Shown one piece after another: positions 45,670 to 54,021 of a stretch of DNA of 64,000 nt (its first letter is position 1; each line of letters starts with the position of its first letter). Made by a program: the position numbers and the translations under genes. Under the pieces are notes generated by a model. It searched no databases, was not told the origin of the DNA, and saw nothing but the letters and a program-made list of their open reading frames with translations. This DNA is from Paenibacillus sp. CF384. Its GTDB lineage: Bacteria; Bacillota; Bacilli; Paenibacillales; Paenibacillaceae. The stretch lies in assembly GCF_900106745.1 (NCBI RefSeq), contig NZ_FNNV01000027.1:1-64000 (forward strand). The letters run 5' to 3'.

Positions 45670-46863
45670 ATGAATTTATATTTAGATGTACGCACGATTA
45701 TTATTGCGCTTGGAATTGGATATTTGATAGCGTTACTGCTTGCTAGCGCCTATTGGCTGGATCGTACGAATTTAGCTTCGATCAAGAATTACCTCTTGGC
45801 GAAATGCTTGCAAATTATGGCCTGGTTTAGCATGGCGCTTCGAGGAGACAGCGTACCGGAATTTATCACCATCAGTTTGGCGAACTCTATTCTATTAGTA
45901 GGGACTGCCATCGAAATAGTAACCCTCTTGAATCTTCATAAACCGATTGGACTCAAGACCAACAAAAGATTAACGATTTTGACGATATGCAGCATTATCG
46001 GTTTTCAATTAATCATCCTACTGTATAACAAGGAATATATACGCATTGCCTATATCTCTTGGGCCATAGCGGCTTTGATAATTCCAGCCAGTCGGCTCGT
46101 GCTTGAGCGAGAAACAACTGTCCTTAGGAGAGTTACGGGCAGTTTATATATGATTGCAATTATGGTTTTCTTCGTTAGAGGAATCATTGCTTTGCAATCC
46201 GTGAAAGCAGCTAGCTTCTTCGTTCCGGGAATCTTTCAATTGATTTCGATATTGGGGATATTCCTGCTTACGGTTATAGGGAGTACGGCATTTGTATTGC
46301 TTTTGAAGGAGAAAGCCAATCAGGAACTAGTCCAGTTAGCGAGCTACGATGATTTGACAGGAACGCTGAACCGCAGAACATTTACAATTCAAGCGAGGCT
46401 GGCTCTTGCTCAGTTTGCGAAGAAGGAGAAACCTGTTTCCTATCTGCTATTCGACATTGATCGGTTCAAATCCATTAATGATACCTATGGCCACCACGTT
46501 GGCGATCTAGTCTTGCAAGACTTGGCATCACAGGTGAAGCGACTATTAGGCAGCGAGGATTTGTTCGTCCGGTATGGGGGCGATGAGTTTGGACTTCTGC
46601 TCCCGGGAACGAATGAAGCCGAATCCACCGAACTAGCCGAACGAATTAAACAATCGCTTAGCGGCGGCTCGCTCAGTGAGAGTCAGCTGGTACCTTATAC
46701 GATTAGCATAGGCGTGCTCACCATAGTTCCGAATAAGCACACGCAGCTGGAGACATTATATGCAACCTGCGACAAAGCGCTTTACACTGCAAAGAGCAAT
46801 GGGAGAGATGGTGTGTTTCGCAGCCAATCCGATAAGCTTCAAGAAGCGATTGCTTCGTTCTAA
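45670..46863 (+). CDS. Membrane diguanylate cyclase (GGDEF)
   Basis: About 397 residues from the ATG with GCAGGTG upstream. Six or seven hydrophobic segments fill residues 1-215, a seven-helix-like sensor. The GGDEF domain follows (DDLTGTLNRRTF, FDIDRFKSINDTYGHHVGD, RYGGDEF at about 301-307). The active GGDEF motif is intact, so it should make cyclic di-GMP from two GTP. The four residues five before GGDEF are GSED rather than R-x-x-D, so product inhibition at the I-site is likely missing. Stand-alone gene. Confidence 0.93.
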   Translation: MNLYLDVRTIIIALGIGYLIALLLASAYWLDRTNLASIKNYLLAKCLQIMAWFSMALRGDSVPEFITISLANSILLVGTAIEIVTLLNLHKPIGLKTNKRLTILTICSIIGFQLIILLYNKEYIRIAYISWAIAALIIPASRLVLERETTVLRRVTGSLYMIAIMVFFVRGIIALQSVKAASFFVPGIFQLISILGIFLLTVIGSTAFVLLLKEKANQELVQLASYDDLTGTLNRRTFTIQARLALAQFAKKEKPVSYLLFDIDRFKSINDTYGHHVGDLVLQDLASQVKRLLGSEDLFVRYGGDEFGLLLPGTNEAESTELAERIKQSLSGGSLSESQLVPYTISIGVLTIVPNKHTQLETLYATCDKALYTAKSNGRDGVFRSQSDKLQEAIASF

Positions 46864-46906
46864 CGAACGTAATCGAGATCGTTAACCATAAATTTCAACC
46901 TACTTA

Positions 46907-46960
46907 AAAGTGCCTATCTTCTTATTCTGCCGTGGCAGAACGAGAAGATAGGCACTTTTG
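46907..46960 (+). terminator. Terminator after the diguanylate cyclase gene
   Basis: AAGTGCCTATCTTCT pairs with AGAAGATAGGCACTT around an inner TTCTGCC/GGCAGAA arm, followed by TTGTTTTT. The plus strand is the likely direction; A bases before it would allow use on the minus strand too. Confidence 0.85.
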
Positions 46961-47106
46961 TTTTTGCAATCCCTATGAATTGCTGCTTTCATAAAACAAC
47001 TATAGTCACGAGAGGCTTATTTGTATGTTTTATATTTTCAATAAGATCCATTAATAAAATTAATGATAATAGTGTGATTCAGCCAATCCACTAGTTATGA
47101 TAAGGC

Positions 47107-47982
47107 TTAATTGAACTTTGCCTCCAGATAGCTAATGAATCGCTGGGTAGCCGGTGAAAGGAACCTATTCTTTTTGTATTGCAGACCAATTTCCCAAACC
47201 CAACCTTTATCCTGGATATTGATCCAGTTTAAACCCTTTAGTTCCAATCCAGCTGTTCTTGGCAATACAGATACTCCGAGGCCGGCCGAGACAAATCCCG
47301 CCACTGTCGGTAAATCATCAGCATCGTAAGTAGAAGCCAAAGTGAAATTCGTATGATGGACTCGGGCAAGGAGTGAATCCTTGAGTGAACAGTTTTGTTT
47401 TAAGCCTACAAACGGCTCCCCGGCTATCTCTTTCAAGCTGATGGATTTCTGATCTGCAAGTCTGTGCTCGGAGGATACTATTAGATACAGCGGCATCGAG
47501 ATCATCGGCATCCACGCAAAAGTATCATCCACAGGTCTTTCAGAGGTAATCATAATATCCGAATCGCCGCTCTCAATCTGTTCTATAATTAATCCCTTGT
47601 CACCTTGCAACAATTTAAACGTATTGAGGGGATTGGCTTGCTGATACTCTCGGATGAGGTGTGGAATTAAATCAACTCCCAAGATATTTAAATAAGAAAG
47701 ATGAATGAAACCTGAGTTAGGATTTGAGTATTCCTCGATTTCCTGTTTTCCACGCTCTACCTCCTTCAGTATTTTCTCCACACGCTTTGCAAACATTGTA
47801 CCGTATCGGTTAATTTGCAGATTTCTGCCCTTTCGTTCAAATAAAGGTACACCGAGCTCCGCTTCTAGTTTTGAAATCGAGTGACTTAGTGCTGGCTGTG
47901 TAACTGATAGATTTTCTGAAGCTTTCGTTAAATGCTCCATTCGGGCAACAGCCAAGAAATACTCTAATTGTGTAAGCTCCAT
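47107..47982 (-). CDS. LysR-type transcriptional regulator
   Basis: A 291-residue protein. N-terminal helix-turn-helix MEHLTKASENLSVTQPALSHSISKLEAELG; the inducer domain ends with GFVSAGLGVSVLPRTAGLEL. SD AGGAGG precedes ATG. It is divergent from the SDR gene (158-bp gap with 9-bp direct repeats), so it should regulate that gene and itself. Confidence 0.93.
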   Translation of the reverse strand: MELTQLEYFLAVARMEHLTKASENLSVTQPALSHSISKLEAELGVPLFERKGRNLQINRYGTMFAKRVEKILKEVERGKQEIEEYSNPNSGFIHLSYLNILGVDLIPHLIREYQQANPLNTFKLLQGDKGLIIEQIESGDSDIMITSERPVDDTFAWMPMISMPLYLIVSSEHRLADQKSISLKEIAGEPFVGLKQNCSLKDSLLARVHHTNFTLASTYDADDLPTVAGFVSAGLGVSVLPRTAGLELKGLNWINIQDKGWVWEIGLQYKKNRFLSPATQRFISYLEAKFN

Positions 47983-48027
47983 ACAATCCTCCTGTGAAAT
48001 TTCCTGTTATCTATTATACATGAAAAA

Positions 48028-48054
48028 AAATCATATAAATCATAGAAATCATGC
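48028..48054. promoter_or_regulatory. Three 9-bp direct repeats in the LysR/SDR divergent region
   Basis: AAATCATAT, AAATCATAG and AAATCATGC run head to tail. They lie between the LysR start (47982) and the SDR start (48141), where a LysR operator is expected. Spacing of one repeat per 9 bp is not an exact helix turn, so binding is a guess. Confidence 0.45.
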
Positions 48055-48140
48055 ATTAGACTCATCGTACATGCGTTGTTATGATTCATATGTACAGTTT
48101 AACCACACACCATGATAACGTACAAGGAGGATATACAAGT

Positions 48141-48932
48141 ATGAATTTCGCTTCGTATGAGAACGAGTTTCAAGGTAAACGGGCATTAGTAACGGGAGGA
48201 ACAAAAGGGATGGGCTATGCTATCGTAAAACGGTTGGCCGCAGCCGGAGCCACAGTGCTTACAACGGCGCGTACGATCCCGACTGATTACGATATCGACG
48301 GTGTCCACTTCATTCAAGCTGATATAACGAAGCCCGAAGGCACCGCGTTCCTTGTTGAAGCTGTTAAAGAAAAGTTAGGCGGTATCGACATTCTTATTAA
48401 TACCGTTGGCGGTGCCTCTACACCTCCAGGAGGGGCATTAGCCTTAACAGAGGAAGATTGGTTAGAAACGTTGAACATGAATCTGCTTGGTTCTGTTCGA
48501 TTGGACAGAGGGTTACTACCCATGATGGTAGAGCAAGGTAAAGGAGTCATCATCCATGTGAGCTCCATTCAAAGAAAATTGCCACTATACGAAACGACTT
48601 TGGCGTATGCTGCATCAAAAGCGGCGTTGACCAACTACAGCAAAGGACTGTCAAAGGAGTTTTCGCCAAAGGGGATTCGTATCAATACGATTGCGCCGGG
48701 ATTTATTCAAACGGAAGCAGCAGATCGGATGATTGACCGGATCGCGACGGTCGCTGGTAGTCGAGAAGCGGCGTTACAGGAACTTATGAACTCACTCGGT
48801 GGTATCCCAATTGGTCGTCCCGGCCTACCTGAGGAAGTCGCGGAGCTTGCCGCTTTCTTGGTTTCTGATCGCTCAGCCTCCATTACAGGAAGCGAGTATG
48901 TCATTGACGGTGGTACAGTGCCGACCGTTTAA
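48141..48932 (+). CDS. Short-chain dehydrogenase/reductase (SDR)
   Basis: A 263-residue classical SDR from ATG after AAGGAGG. Cofactor loop [13 protein letters not shown], catalytic Ser in [14 protein letters not shown] (Tyr-x-x-x-Lys) and the end block [14 protein letters not shown] are all present. NAD(P)H-dependent oxidation/reduction of an alcohol or ketone; the substrate is unknown. Under likely control of the divergent LysR protein. Confidence 0.95.
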   Translation: MNFASYENEFQGKRALVTGGTKGMGYAIVKRLAAAGATVLTTARTIPTDYDIDGVHFIQADITKPEGTAFLVEAVKEKLGGIDILINTVGGASTPPGGALALTEEDWLETLNMNLLGSVRLDRGLLPMMVEQGKGVIIHVSSIQRKLPLYETTLAYAASKAALTNYSKGLSKEFSPKGIRINTIAPGFIQTEAADRMIDRIATVAGSREAALQELMNSLGGIPIGRPGLPEEVAELAAFLVSDRSASITGSEYVIDGGTVPTV

Positions 48933-48956
48933 TAGTCACTTCTAATCGTAATGCAC

Positions 48957-48990
48957 GAAGCGATTGCTTCGTATTGACGCACGTAATCGA
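48957..48990 (+). pseudogene. Remnant of a GGDEF gene 3' end
   Basis: About 34 bp match the last codons and stop region of the diguanylate cyclase gene (46851-46884): both encode E-A-I-A-S-aromatic-stop and continue ACG-ACGTAATCGA. It sits directly before small-RNA copy 2, indicating a duplicated segment that lost most of its gene. Confidence 0.55.
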
Positions 48991-49004
48991 ATTGTAATAT
49001 TCCC

Positions 49005-49058
49005 TTCATACTTCTTTCATACTCTCCTCATCTTTTCTTCATAATCGCTCTATATAAT
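49005..49058 (+). promoter_or_regulatory. Phased hexamers and -10 box of small-RNA copy 2
   Basis: TTCATA occurs at 49005, 49016 and 49038, with a degenerate CTCATC at 49027: exact 11-bp phasing. A TTGTAA is at 48992. The TATAAT -10 box is at 49053-49058, nine bases after the last hexamer, as in copy 1. Confidence 0.55.
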
Positions 49059-49064
49059 AAGTCA

Positions 49065-49130
49065 CATGACCCCCCTTTTAAAATATATGTTTCTCTAGTG
49101 CCTGCGGAGATGCCGCAGGCCTCTTTTTTT
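49065..49130 (+). ncRNA. Candidate small regulatory RNA, copy 2 (about 66 nt)
   Basis: Begins ACATGACCCCCCTTTT, then an AU-rich linker, the stem GCCTGCGG/CCGCAGGC (49100-49120) and CTCTTTTTTT. It keeps the C6 element, the stem and the total length of copy 1 while the linker has changed, which supports an RNA function. Confidence 0.62.
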
Positions 49131-49152
49131 GCCTTCAACGTCCGTTCAGACC

Positions 49153-49179
49153 AAAAACCGCCTTCGCGAGAAGGCGGTT
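49153..49179 (-). terminator. Terminator after the 49.2-kb GNAT gene
   Basis: AACCGCCTTC and GAAGGCGGTT pair around GCGA; on the minus strand TTTTTGG follows. Confidence 0.85.
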
Positions 49180-49191
49180 CATGCGCTGCGC

Positions 49192-49695
49192 TCATAGCAA
49201 TTTCTGAAGTTCAATTTCGTCACGCAGGGGAATGCCGTAAAATCCGATAAGCGGGATTGCCGGCTTGCGCTTTCTTGCCTCATCAACTGCGTTTGGATGA
49301 AAGGCTACAATTCGGTACCCAAGCCTCTGATAAAACCGTAACGCATCTACATTATCATTTGTAGTAATGAGCCAAATGTGTTTTAGTCCAGCCTGCTTGG
49401 CGATTTGTTCGACAACAGCTAACAATTCACTTCCAATACCGCTGCCTTTGATAACCGCATTAATACCCGTCAATTCACAGTAATCGTCTGATTCTGATAG
49501 TCGATAAGTGGCTGCTCCGACTCTTTCACCATCCATCCAAGCAATGAGCGCTTCCACGTCGCGGAGATGATGCTCCTTTCCTTTGCTGATTACCGTTTCG
49601 CCACCAAACTCGTTGACCCAAAGCTCTTTCATCCATTCGCGATCCTCGTTGGTTGAAGGAGCGAGCACTTGGATAACACTCCTATTTTTTTCCAT
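49192..49695 (-). CDS. GNAT family N-acetyltransferase
   Basis: A 167-residue protein from the ATG with GGGGTGAT upstream. INAVIKGSGIGSELLAVVEQIAKQAGLKHIWLITTNDNVDALRFYQRLGYRI is the acetyl-CoA region with G-x-G-x-G/S. The substrate is unknown. A single gene between the RNA candidate and eda. Confidence 0.9.
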   Translation of the reverse strand: MEKNRSVIQVLAPSTNEDREWMKELWVNEFGGETVISKGKEHHLRDVEALIAWMDGERVGAATYRLSESDDYCELTGINAVIKGSGIGSELLAVVEQIAKQAGLKHIWLITTNDNVDALRFYQRLGYRIVAFHPNAVDEARKRKPAIPLIGFYGIPLRDEIELQKLL

Positions 49696-49749
49696 TTCAA
49701 TCACCCCATTTAGTTTATTGCCGGCCAACAGAGAAATTGACGGAGAGAT

Positions 49750-49780
49750 AAAAAAAAAGCGCGGCAGGCTGCCACGCTTT
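49750..49780 (-). terminator. Terminator after eda
   Basis: AAGCG and GGCAG pair with CTGCC and CGCTT; on the minus strand a T run of nine follows (plus-strand AAAAAAAAA). Confidence 0.85.
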
Positions 49781-49801
49781 CATTCTTGATTAATTGGTCG
49801 T

Positions 49802-50434
49802 TTACAAAGCTTTAGCTGCATCGGCAAACTGACGCGCACGCTCCGTCAGCAGGTCAAACCGCCCGCTGCGCACCCAATCCAAATTCACAAGCTTGCTGCC
49901 CATGCCGACCGCACATGCGCCGGCTTTGAAGTAGTCCGCGATGTTGTCCAGATCGACGCCGCCCGTTGCGAGCATCGGGATTTTGTCCAGCGGTGCGCGG
50001 ATTTCGGATAGGTATTTCCAGCCCAGCGTACCCATCGGGAAGATCTTTACCGCTTCGGCACCTGCTTTCCATGCACGAACAATTTCTGTAGGTGTCATAA
50101 CGCCGGGCCATACCGGCACACCGTTTGCATAACCATACTCCACGACTGACTCATCCAAGTTCGGGGAAATCAGAAACTGGGAGCCTGCTGCTACGGCTTC
50201 CTTCGCCATATCCAGATCCAGCACGGTTCCTGCACCGATTCCGGCTTGTTCGCCGTATTTATCGCGCCAGCGGTTAATCATCCCGGCAGCGCCTTCGGTA
50301 TTCATCGTAATTTCCATCAGTGTAATGCCGCCGCTCATCAGCGCTTCGGCCGCCTGGTCTGCATATTGATCCTCGATATAACGAAAAATAGCTACAACCT
50401 TCTCTTGCTGCAATCGTTCCAGCATTTGACTCAC
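49802..50434 (-). CDS. eda: 2-dehydro-3-deoxy-phosphogluconate (KDPG)/4-hydroxy-2-oxoglutarate aldolase
   Basis: A 210-residue class I aldolase of TIM-barrel type. The Schiff-base Lys is in AEAVKIFPMGTLGWKYL; GITLMEITMNTEGA, GAGTVLDLDMA and MLATGGVDLDNIADYFKAGACAVGMGSKL are family blocks. It splits KDPG (or KDPGal) to pyruvate and glyceraldehyde-3-phosphate. The start is GTG. Stands alone, so the sugar-acid pathway genes that feed it are not in view. Confidence 0.93.
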   Translation of the reverse strand: MSQMLERLQQEKVVAIFRYIEDQYADQAAEALMSGGITLMEITMNTEGAAGMINRWRDKYGEQAGIGAGTVLDLDMAKEAVAAGSQFLISPNLDESVVEYGYANGVPVWPGVMTPTEIVRAWKAGAEAVKIFPMGTLGWKYLSEIRAPLDKIPMLATGGVDLDNIADYFKAGACAVGMGSKLVNLDWVRSGRFDLLTERARQFADAAKAL

Positions 50435-50502
50435 GTTTAAGCATCCTCCTCATCACTATGGACAATCCTATAGTTCATTGTAGAACGAGAGCTTTACGAA
50501 AA

Positions 50503-51822
50503 TCAATCCAAACCATTCCAATAATCGCGTAATATACGCACAAACACATTCGGGAACGCTAGCTCCTTCATCTGCTCCGGACCGATCCAGCGATAGTTGG
50601 CCGGCATTATTCCTTCGGGCAGTCCATATGTTGGGGAGGTTTCCGCGGCCGTCAGAAATGCAGGTATACCTGCATTGGCAGCCTTCGCGTCAGCCTCAGC
50701 TAGCTGCTGCCAGAATCCGAATTCCGCGCGGAATACCTGTACGTCCCATACGATGTGGCTGAACACATGCTCCGTTTCGCCCCACCAGCTTGTCGGCCTG
50801 ACAAGCAAGCCTTCTTCCGCCGATAACACGCGGCTCAGATAGTCGGCTTGGGCCGCGTGGCGGTCCATCAAGCTGCCGACGCCGGCGGTTGGCGCCGCAG
50901 CTGCGGCGATGGAAGCCGCGGCGGTTTCGAGCTCCGCCGCAGCTGCGGCTGCGCCGGCTTTGCCGCGGCCTTTCCGCTTCGCGGCACCGCCGCTATCCCC
51001 GGGCAGCGCGAGCACATGCGGCAGCTCCCACATCTGGGCGAGCAAGCCGCTCTCCGGCCGCTGCCGCACGAGCAGCTTGCCTTCATGCGCGCCGCTGCCT
51101 GTAATAATGGCGGCAAGCCGCGTTTCCGGCCGCGGCGGCTTCGCCTTGGTCTTGATCGGCAGGATGTGCTCTTTGCCTGCCATCCTGCCTTCGCAGTGCA
51201 TCATCACCGGGCAAGTCAGACAGCCCGGTGACTTCGGTGTGCACACAAGCGCTCCGAGCTCCATGAGCGCTTGGTTGAAGTCTCCCGCTGAGCCCTCGGG
51301 AATCAGCGACGCCGCCAGCTTCTCGATGCCGATCCGCGTAGACGGCTTCGCGATGTCTTCTTCCAGGCAGAAATAGCGAGACAGCACGCGCATGACATTG
51401 CCGTCCACCGCCGGCTCCGGTCGATTGAACGCGATGCTCATAATCGCTCCTGTCGTATACGGCCCAACGCCGCGCAGCGCAGCTACCGCTTCTTTATTAT
51501 CCGGCACGACCCCGCCATGAAGGCTCAATACCTCGCGCGCGCCAGCCTGCAAATTCCGAGCCCGTGAATAATAACCAAGCCCTTCCCAGCTTTTCAACAC
51601 TTCAGGCTCCGGTGCTTCTGCAAGCGCAGCTGCTGTCGGGAATTTCTCCATAAACCGTTCATAATACGGAATGACCGTATCCACTCGCGTTTGCTGCAGC
51701 ATAATCTCCGAAACCCATACCCGATAAGGATCGCGATTTATTCGCCACGGCAAAACACGTTTATTTGCTAAATACCACTTCAGCAGTTCGATACTGAAAT
51801 AGCGGGAAGCCTCCGACTCCAT
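50503..51822 (-). CDS. mutY: A/G-specific adenine DNA glycosylase with an Ala-rich insert
   Basis: A 439-residue protein. HhH glycosylase domain with MLQQTRVDTVIPYYERF, LRGVGPYTTGAIMSIAFN and the catalytic Asp in DGNVMRVL; the Fe-S cluster is C-x6-C-x2-C-x5-C (CTPKSPGCLTCPVMMHC). The C-terminal NUDIX-like domain (for 8-oxoG recognition) is interrupted by about 40 residues of Ala-rich, low-complexity sequence (GKAGAAAAAAELETAAAS...). It removes adenine opposite 8-oxoguanine. Probably functional, as the catalytic and Fe-S parts are intact. Confidence 0.94.
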   Translation of the reverse strand: MESEASRYFSIELLKWYLANKRVLPWRINRDPYRVWVSEIMLQQTRVDTVIPYYERFMEKFPTAAALAEAPEPEVLKSWEGLGYYSRARNLQAGAREVLSLHGGVVPDNKEAVAALRGVGPYTTGAIMSIAFNRPEPAVDGNVMRVLSRYFCLEEDIAKPSTRIGIEKLAASLIPEGSAGDFNQALMELGALVCTPKSPGCLTCPVMMHCEGRMAGKEHILPIKTKAKPPRPETRLAAIITGSGAHEGKLLVRQRPESGLLAQMWELPHVLALPGDSGGAAKRKGRGKAGAAAAAAELETAAASIAAAAAPTAGVGSLMDRHAAQADYLSRVLSAEEGLLVRPTSWWGETEHVFSHIVWDVQVFRAEFGFWQQLAEADAKAANAGIPAFLTAAETSPTYGLPEGIMPANYRWIGPEQMKELAFPNVFVRILRDYWNGLD

Positions 51823-51855
51823 GTTTGTTTCATCCTCTCAGCCCTACACGACACT

Positions 51856-52692
51856 TCATGTTTTATTCTGTTTTTTGCTCAAATAGATTTGCCGATAGCG
51901 GCTCGGCGTTACGCCCGTGTATTGCTTGAACATCCGCGATAAGTAATGATTCTGCATCCCAACCTGCTGAGCCACCTCGGTAATATTGCAATCCGGCTTC
52001 TCCAGCAGCTGCTTTGCTCGCTCGACGCGGCGCATATTCACGTATTGTGTTGGCGCATAACCGACGATATTTTTGAAATAGCCTATAAAATAATTCGGGT
52101 GGAGATACGCAAGCCTAGCCAAATCTTCCACGCCGATCTGTTCGGACAAATGATGCTCGATATAATCAAGTACACGGTCGATTTTCTCAAGCGGTTCGAC
52201 CTGTTGAAGCGACTCTTCGCTAATGCCGCCATATTCCAAATAAATAGCCATAATATCAAACAAAGCCGCCCGAATGCGCAGCTCCCTTGTCATCGTCGAC
52301 GATCTGTAGACGTCGATCAACCGTTCAAACAACGTCCGCAGGTGAACCTGCTCCTTCGGCACTACGATGAGCGGCAGCTTAAGCAGATCGAACATCTCCA
52401 TATCCCCGATGGATGCTCGAAAGTTGCACCAGTAGACCGCATTCGGCGCCGATCCCGTCTTAAACGATTGCTTGCCGGGAGGCAGAAGCAGCAGCTGTCC
52501 GGGTTTGGTATGGTACAAGCGGCCGCTTTGCATCAGCTCGCCTTCACCCTCTATAATAAACCAGAGCCTATAAAATTCTGAAATTTGTTCCAGAGCCTGT
52601 CCGTTCTTAGGCGCAGAGAATGCTGCTATGGTTACGTCCGCTTGAAATCGGTGAAAATAATTCTGTATGATCGTCTTGTAGGTATGTTTCAT
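51856..52692 (-). CDS. AraC-family transcriptional regulator
   Basis: A 278-residue protein from ATG at 52692. N-terminal cupin-like arm (LWFIIEGEGELMQSGRLYHTKPGQLLLLPPG), C-terminal AraC domain (LARLAYLHPNYFIGYFKNIVG ... MQNHYLSRMFKQYTG). A sugar-responsive one-component regulator is likely. No obvious target gene adjacent; mutY follows on the same strand. Confidence 0.91.
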   Translation of the reverse strand: MKHTYKTIIQNYFHRFQADVTIAAFSAPKNGQALEQISEFYRLWFIIEGEGELMQSGRLYHTKPGQLLLLPPGKQSFKTGSAPNAVYWCNFRASIGDMEMFDLLKLPLIVVPKEQVHLRTLFERLIDVYRSSTMTRELRIRAALFDIMAIYLEYGGISEESLQQVEPLEKIDRVLDYIEHHLSEQIGVEDLARLAYLHPNYFIGYFKNIVGYAPTQYVNMRRVERAKQLLEKPDCNITEVAQQVGMQNHYLSRMFKQYTGVTPSRYRQIYLSKKQNKT

Positions 52693-52865
52693 TTTCCTTT
52701 CACCTGCGTCTCCCACTTTTCAGATTTTTGCGAGTGTCACGCATTTTACTATTATAGCGCACACTTCGGCCTTATGAACACCTCCGAACGGACGGTGCAA
52801 TCCCAGCAACTCCTACCAAAGTCTCACTTATTTGCCCATTAACAGAGGGAGGATTACGCTCGCCT

Positions 52866-53210
52866 ATGCGCACTTCTATCAGCCAAAACATTGATGTATC
52901 ACGCTTTTTCCCGCTGTTTGCTTTGCTTATGGTACTTCTGTTGACAGGGTGCGGCTCGTCCTCACCGACTTCGACGGCAGCCTCGAAATTGCCCAAGGTA
53001 TATAAATCCAATTGCATTTCGTGCCATGGATCGGAACTGCAGGGCCGGGTGGGACCTACAACGAACCTCCAGCATGTTGGCAACAGGATGACGAAAGAGC
53101 AAATCACCGCTCAAATTAATAATGGCGGCGGTGGTATGCCTGCCTTCTCAGGCAAGCTTACAGAGGACGAAGTGCAGGAGCTGGCAAGCTGGCTCAGCGC
53201 CAAGAAATAA
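52866..53210 (+). CDS. Cytochrome c (c551-type) lipoprotein
   Basis: A 114-residue lipoprotein (lipobox LLTGCGSS) with one heme-binding CISCHG motif, GPTTNLQHVGNRMTKEQI and the likely axial Met in GGGGMPAFSG. Small membrane-anchored cytochrome c of the CccA/CccB kind, an electron carrier in the aerobic chain. Stand-alone gene with a strong terminator. Confidence 0.93.
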   Translation: MRTSISQNIDVSRFFPLFALLMVLLLTGCGSSSPTSTAASKLPKVYKSNCISCHGSELQGRVGPTTNLQHVGNRMTKEQITAQINNGGGGMPAFSGKLTEDEVQELASWLSAKK

Positions 53211-53212
53211 TA

Positions 53213-53278
53213 AAAAAAGACCCTTGCCGCAGGGGCGTCATGCTTGAGCATGACGCCCCTAGAGCATAGGGTCTTTTA
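53213..53278. terminator. Bidirectional terminator between the cytochrome c and YjzC-like genes
   Basis: AAAGACCCT and AGGGTCTTT close a long stem with inner GGGGCGTCATGC/GCATGACGCCCC. A and T runs on both sides suit both converging genes. Confidence 0.88.
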
Positions 53279-53281
53279 TCT

Positions 53282-53506
53282 TTATGTGCGATTGTTTCGC
53301 TTACCGATTCGAAATTGAGGCAAACCGGAAGTCAACGTGCTTGCATAGGACCACTTGGAAGCGCCCATCTTCGGATGAGTCGGAAACAGATCGCCGGCAA
53401 GCAGCGGCAACAAGCTGCCCCAAGCATCGCCGTACACGCCGTCTGCCGGAACAAGCTCTCCGCTCTTGTAATAACGCTTATCGTTTCGTTCAGAGTGAGC
53501 CGTCAT
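53282..53506 (-). CDS. Small YjzC-like protein
   Basis: A 74-residue protein. The blocks YKSGELVPADGVY and LLAGDLFPTHPKMGASKWSY follow the YjzC pattern (F/Y-x-x-G-x-x-x-P-x-x-G-x-Y ... GD-x-FP ... W-x-Y). Function of the family is unknown. SD GGTGG is close to the ATG. It ends at a shared terminator. Confidence 0.7.
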   Translation of the reverse strand: MTAHSERNDKRYYKSGELVPADGVYGDAWGSLLPLLAGDLFPTHPKMGASKWSYASTLTSGLPQFRIGKRNNRT

Positions 53507-53590
53507 CCTACCACCGTCCCTCTACCCTGCATACTTCCTATTGGTATATTCCAATTATGGGCTTAAGGTGACGATGTTATGCATCCGTTT

Positions 53591-53986
53591 TCAATCCAGC
53601 TGTTCCACGATCACAAAAGCCGAGGCCAATGACTGATCATGCGTAATCGTGACATGGATGATCGTCTTCGCTTGCATCAAGCCAAGCCGGTCCCAGGCAT
53701 CGTCCGTCAGTCGGCACACCGGCTTCCCGCTTTCATGCCGATCCACCTCGATATCGCGCCAAGAAAGCTTGCTTCCAATCCCGCAGCCGAATGCCTTAGA
53801 CACCGCTTCCTTCACCGCAAACCGGCCAGCGGTAAATTCAATCAGCCGTTTCCCGCCTACCGCTTCGGCAAGCTCCAGCTCTCGCTCGGTCAGAATTCGA
53901 TGCATAAACTTTGCGCCGCTATCGCCTTGTATCATTTTGCCCATTCGCTCGAGCGATGAGATGTCATGCCCAATACCGATAATCAC
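53591..53986 (-). CDS. acpS: Holo-[acyl-carrier-protein] synthase
   Basis: A 131-residue protein from GTG at 53986, which begins with the canonical MIIGIGHDI; an upstream TTG is less likely. RFAVKEAVSKAFGCGIG carries the conserved K-E-x-x-x-K and Asp8 gives the Mg2+ site. It moves 4'-phosphopantetheine from CoA to acyl carrier protein. SD AAGGCGG. Confidence 0.95.
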   Translation of the reverse strand: MIIGIGHDISSLERMGKMIQGDSGAKFMHRILTERELELAEAVGGKRLIEFTAGRFAVKEAVSKAFGCGIGSKLSWRDIEVDRHESGKPVCRLTDDAWDRLGLMQAKTIIHVTITHDQSLASAFVIVEQLD

Positions 53987-54021
53987 TGCTGTCAACCGCC
54001 TTACTTGTCAATGTGGAGTCA

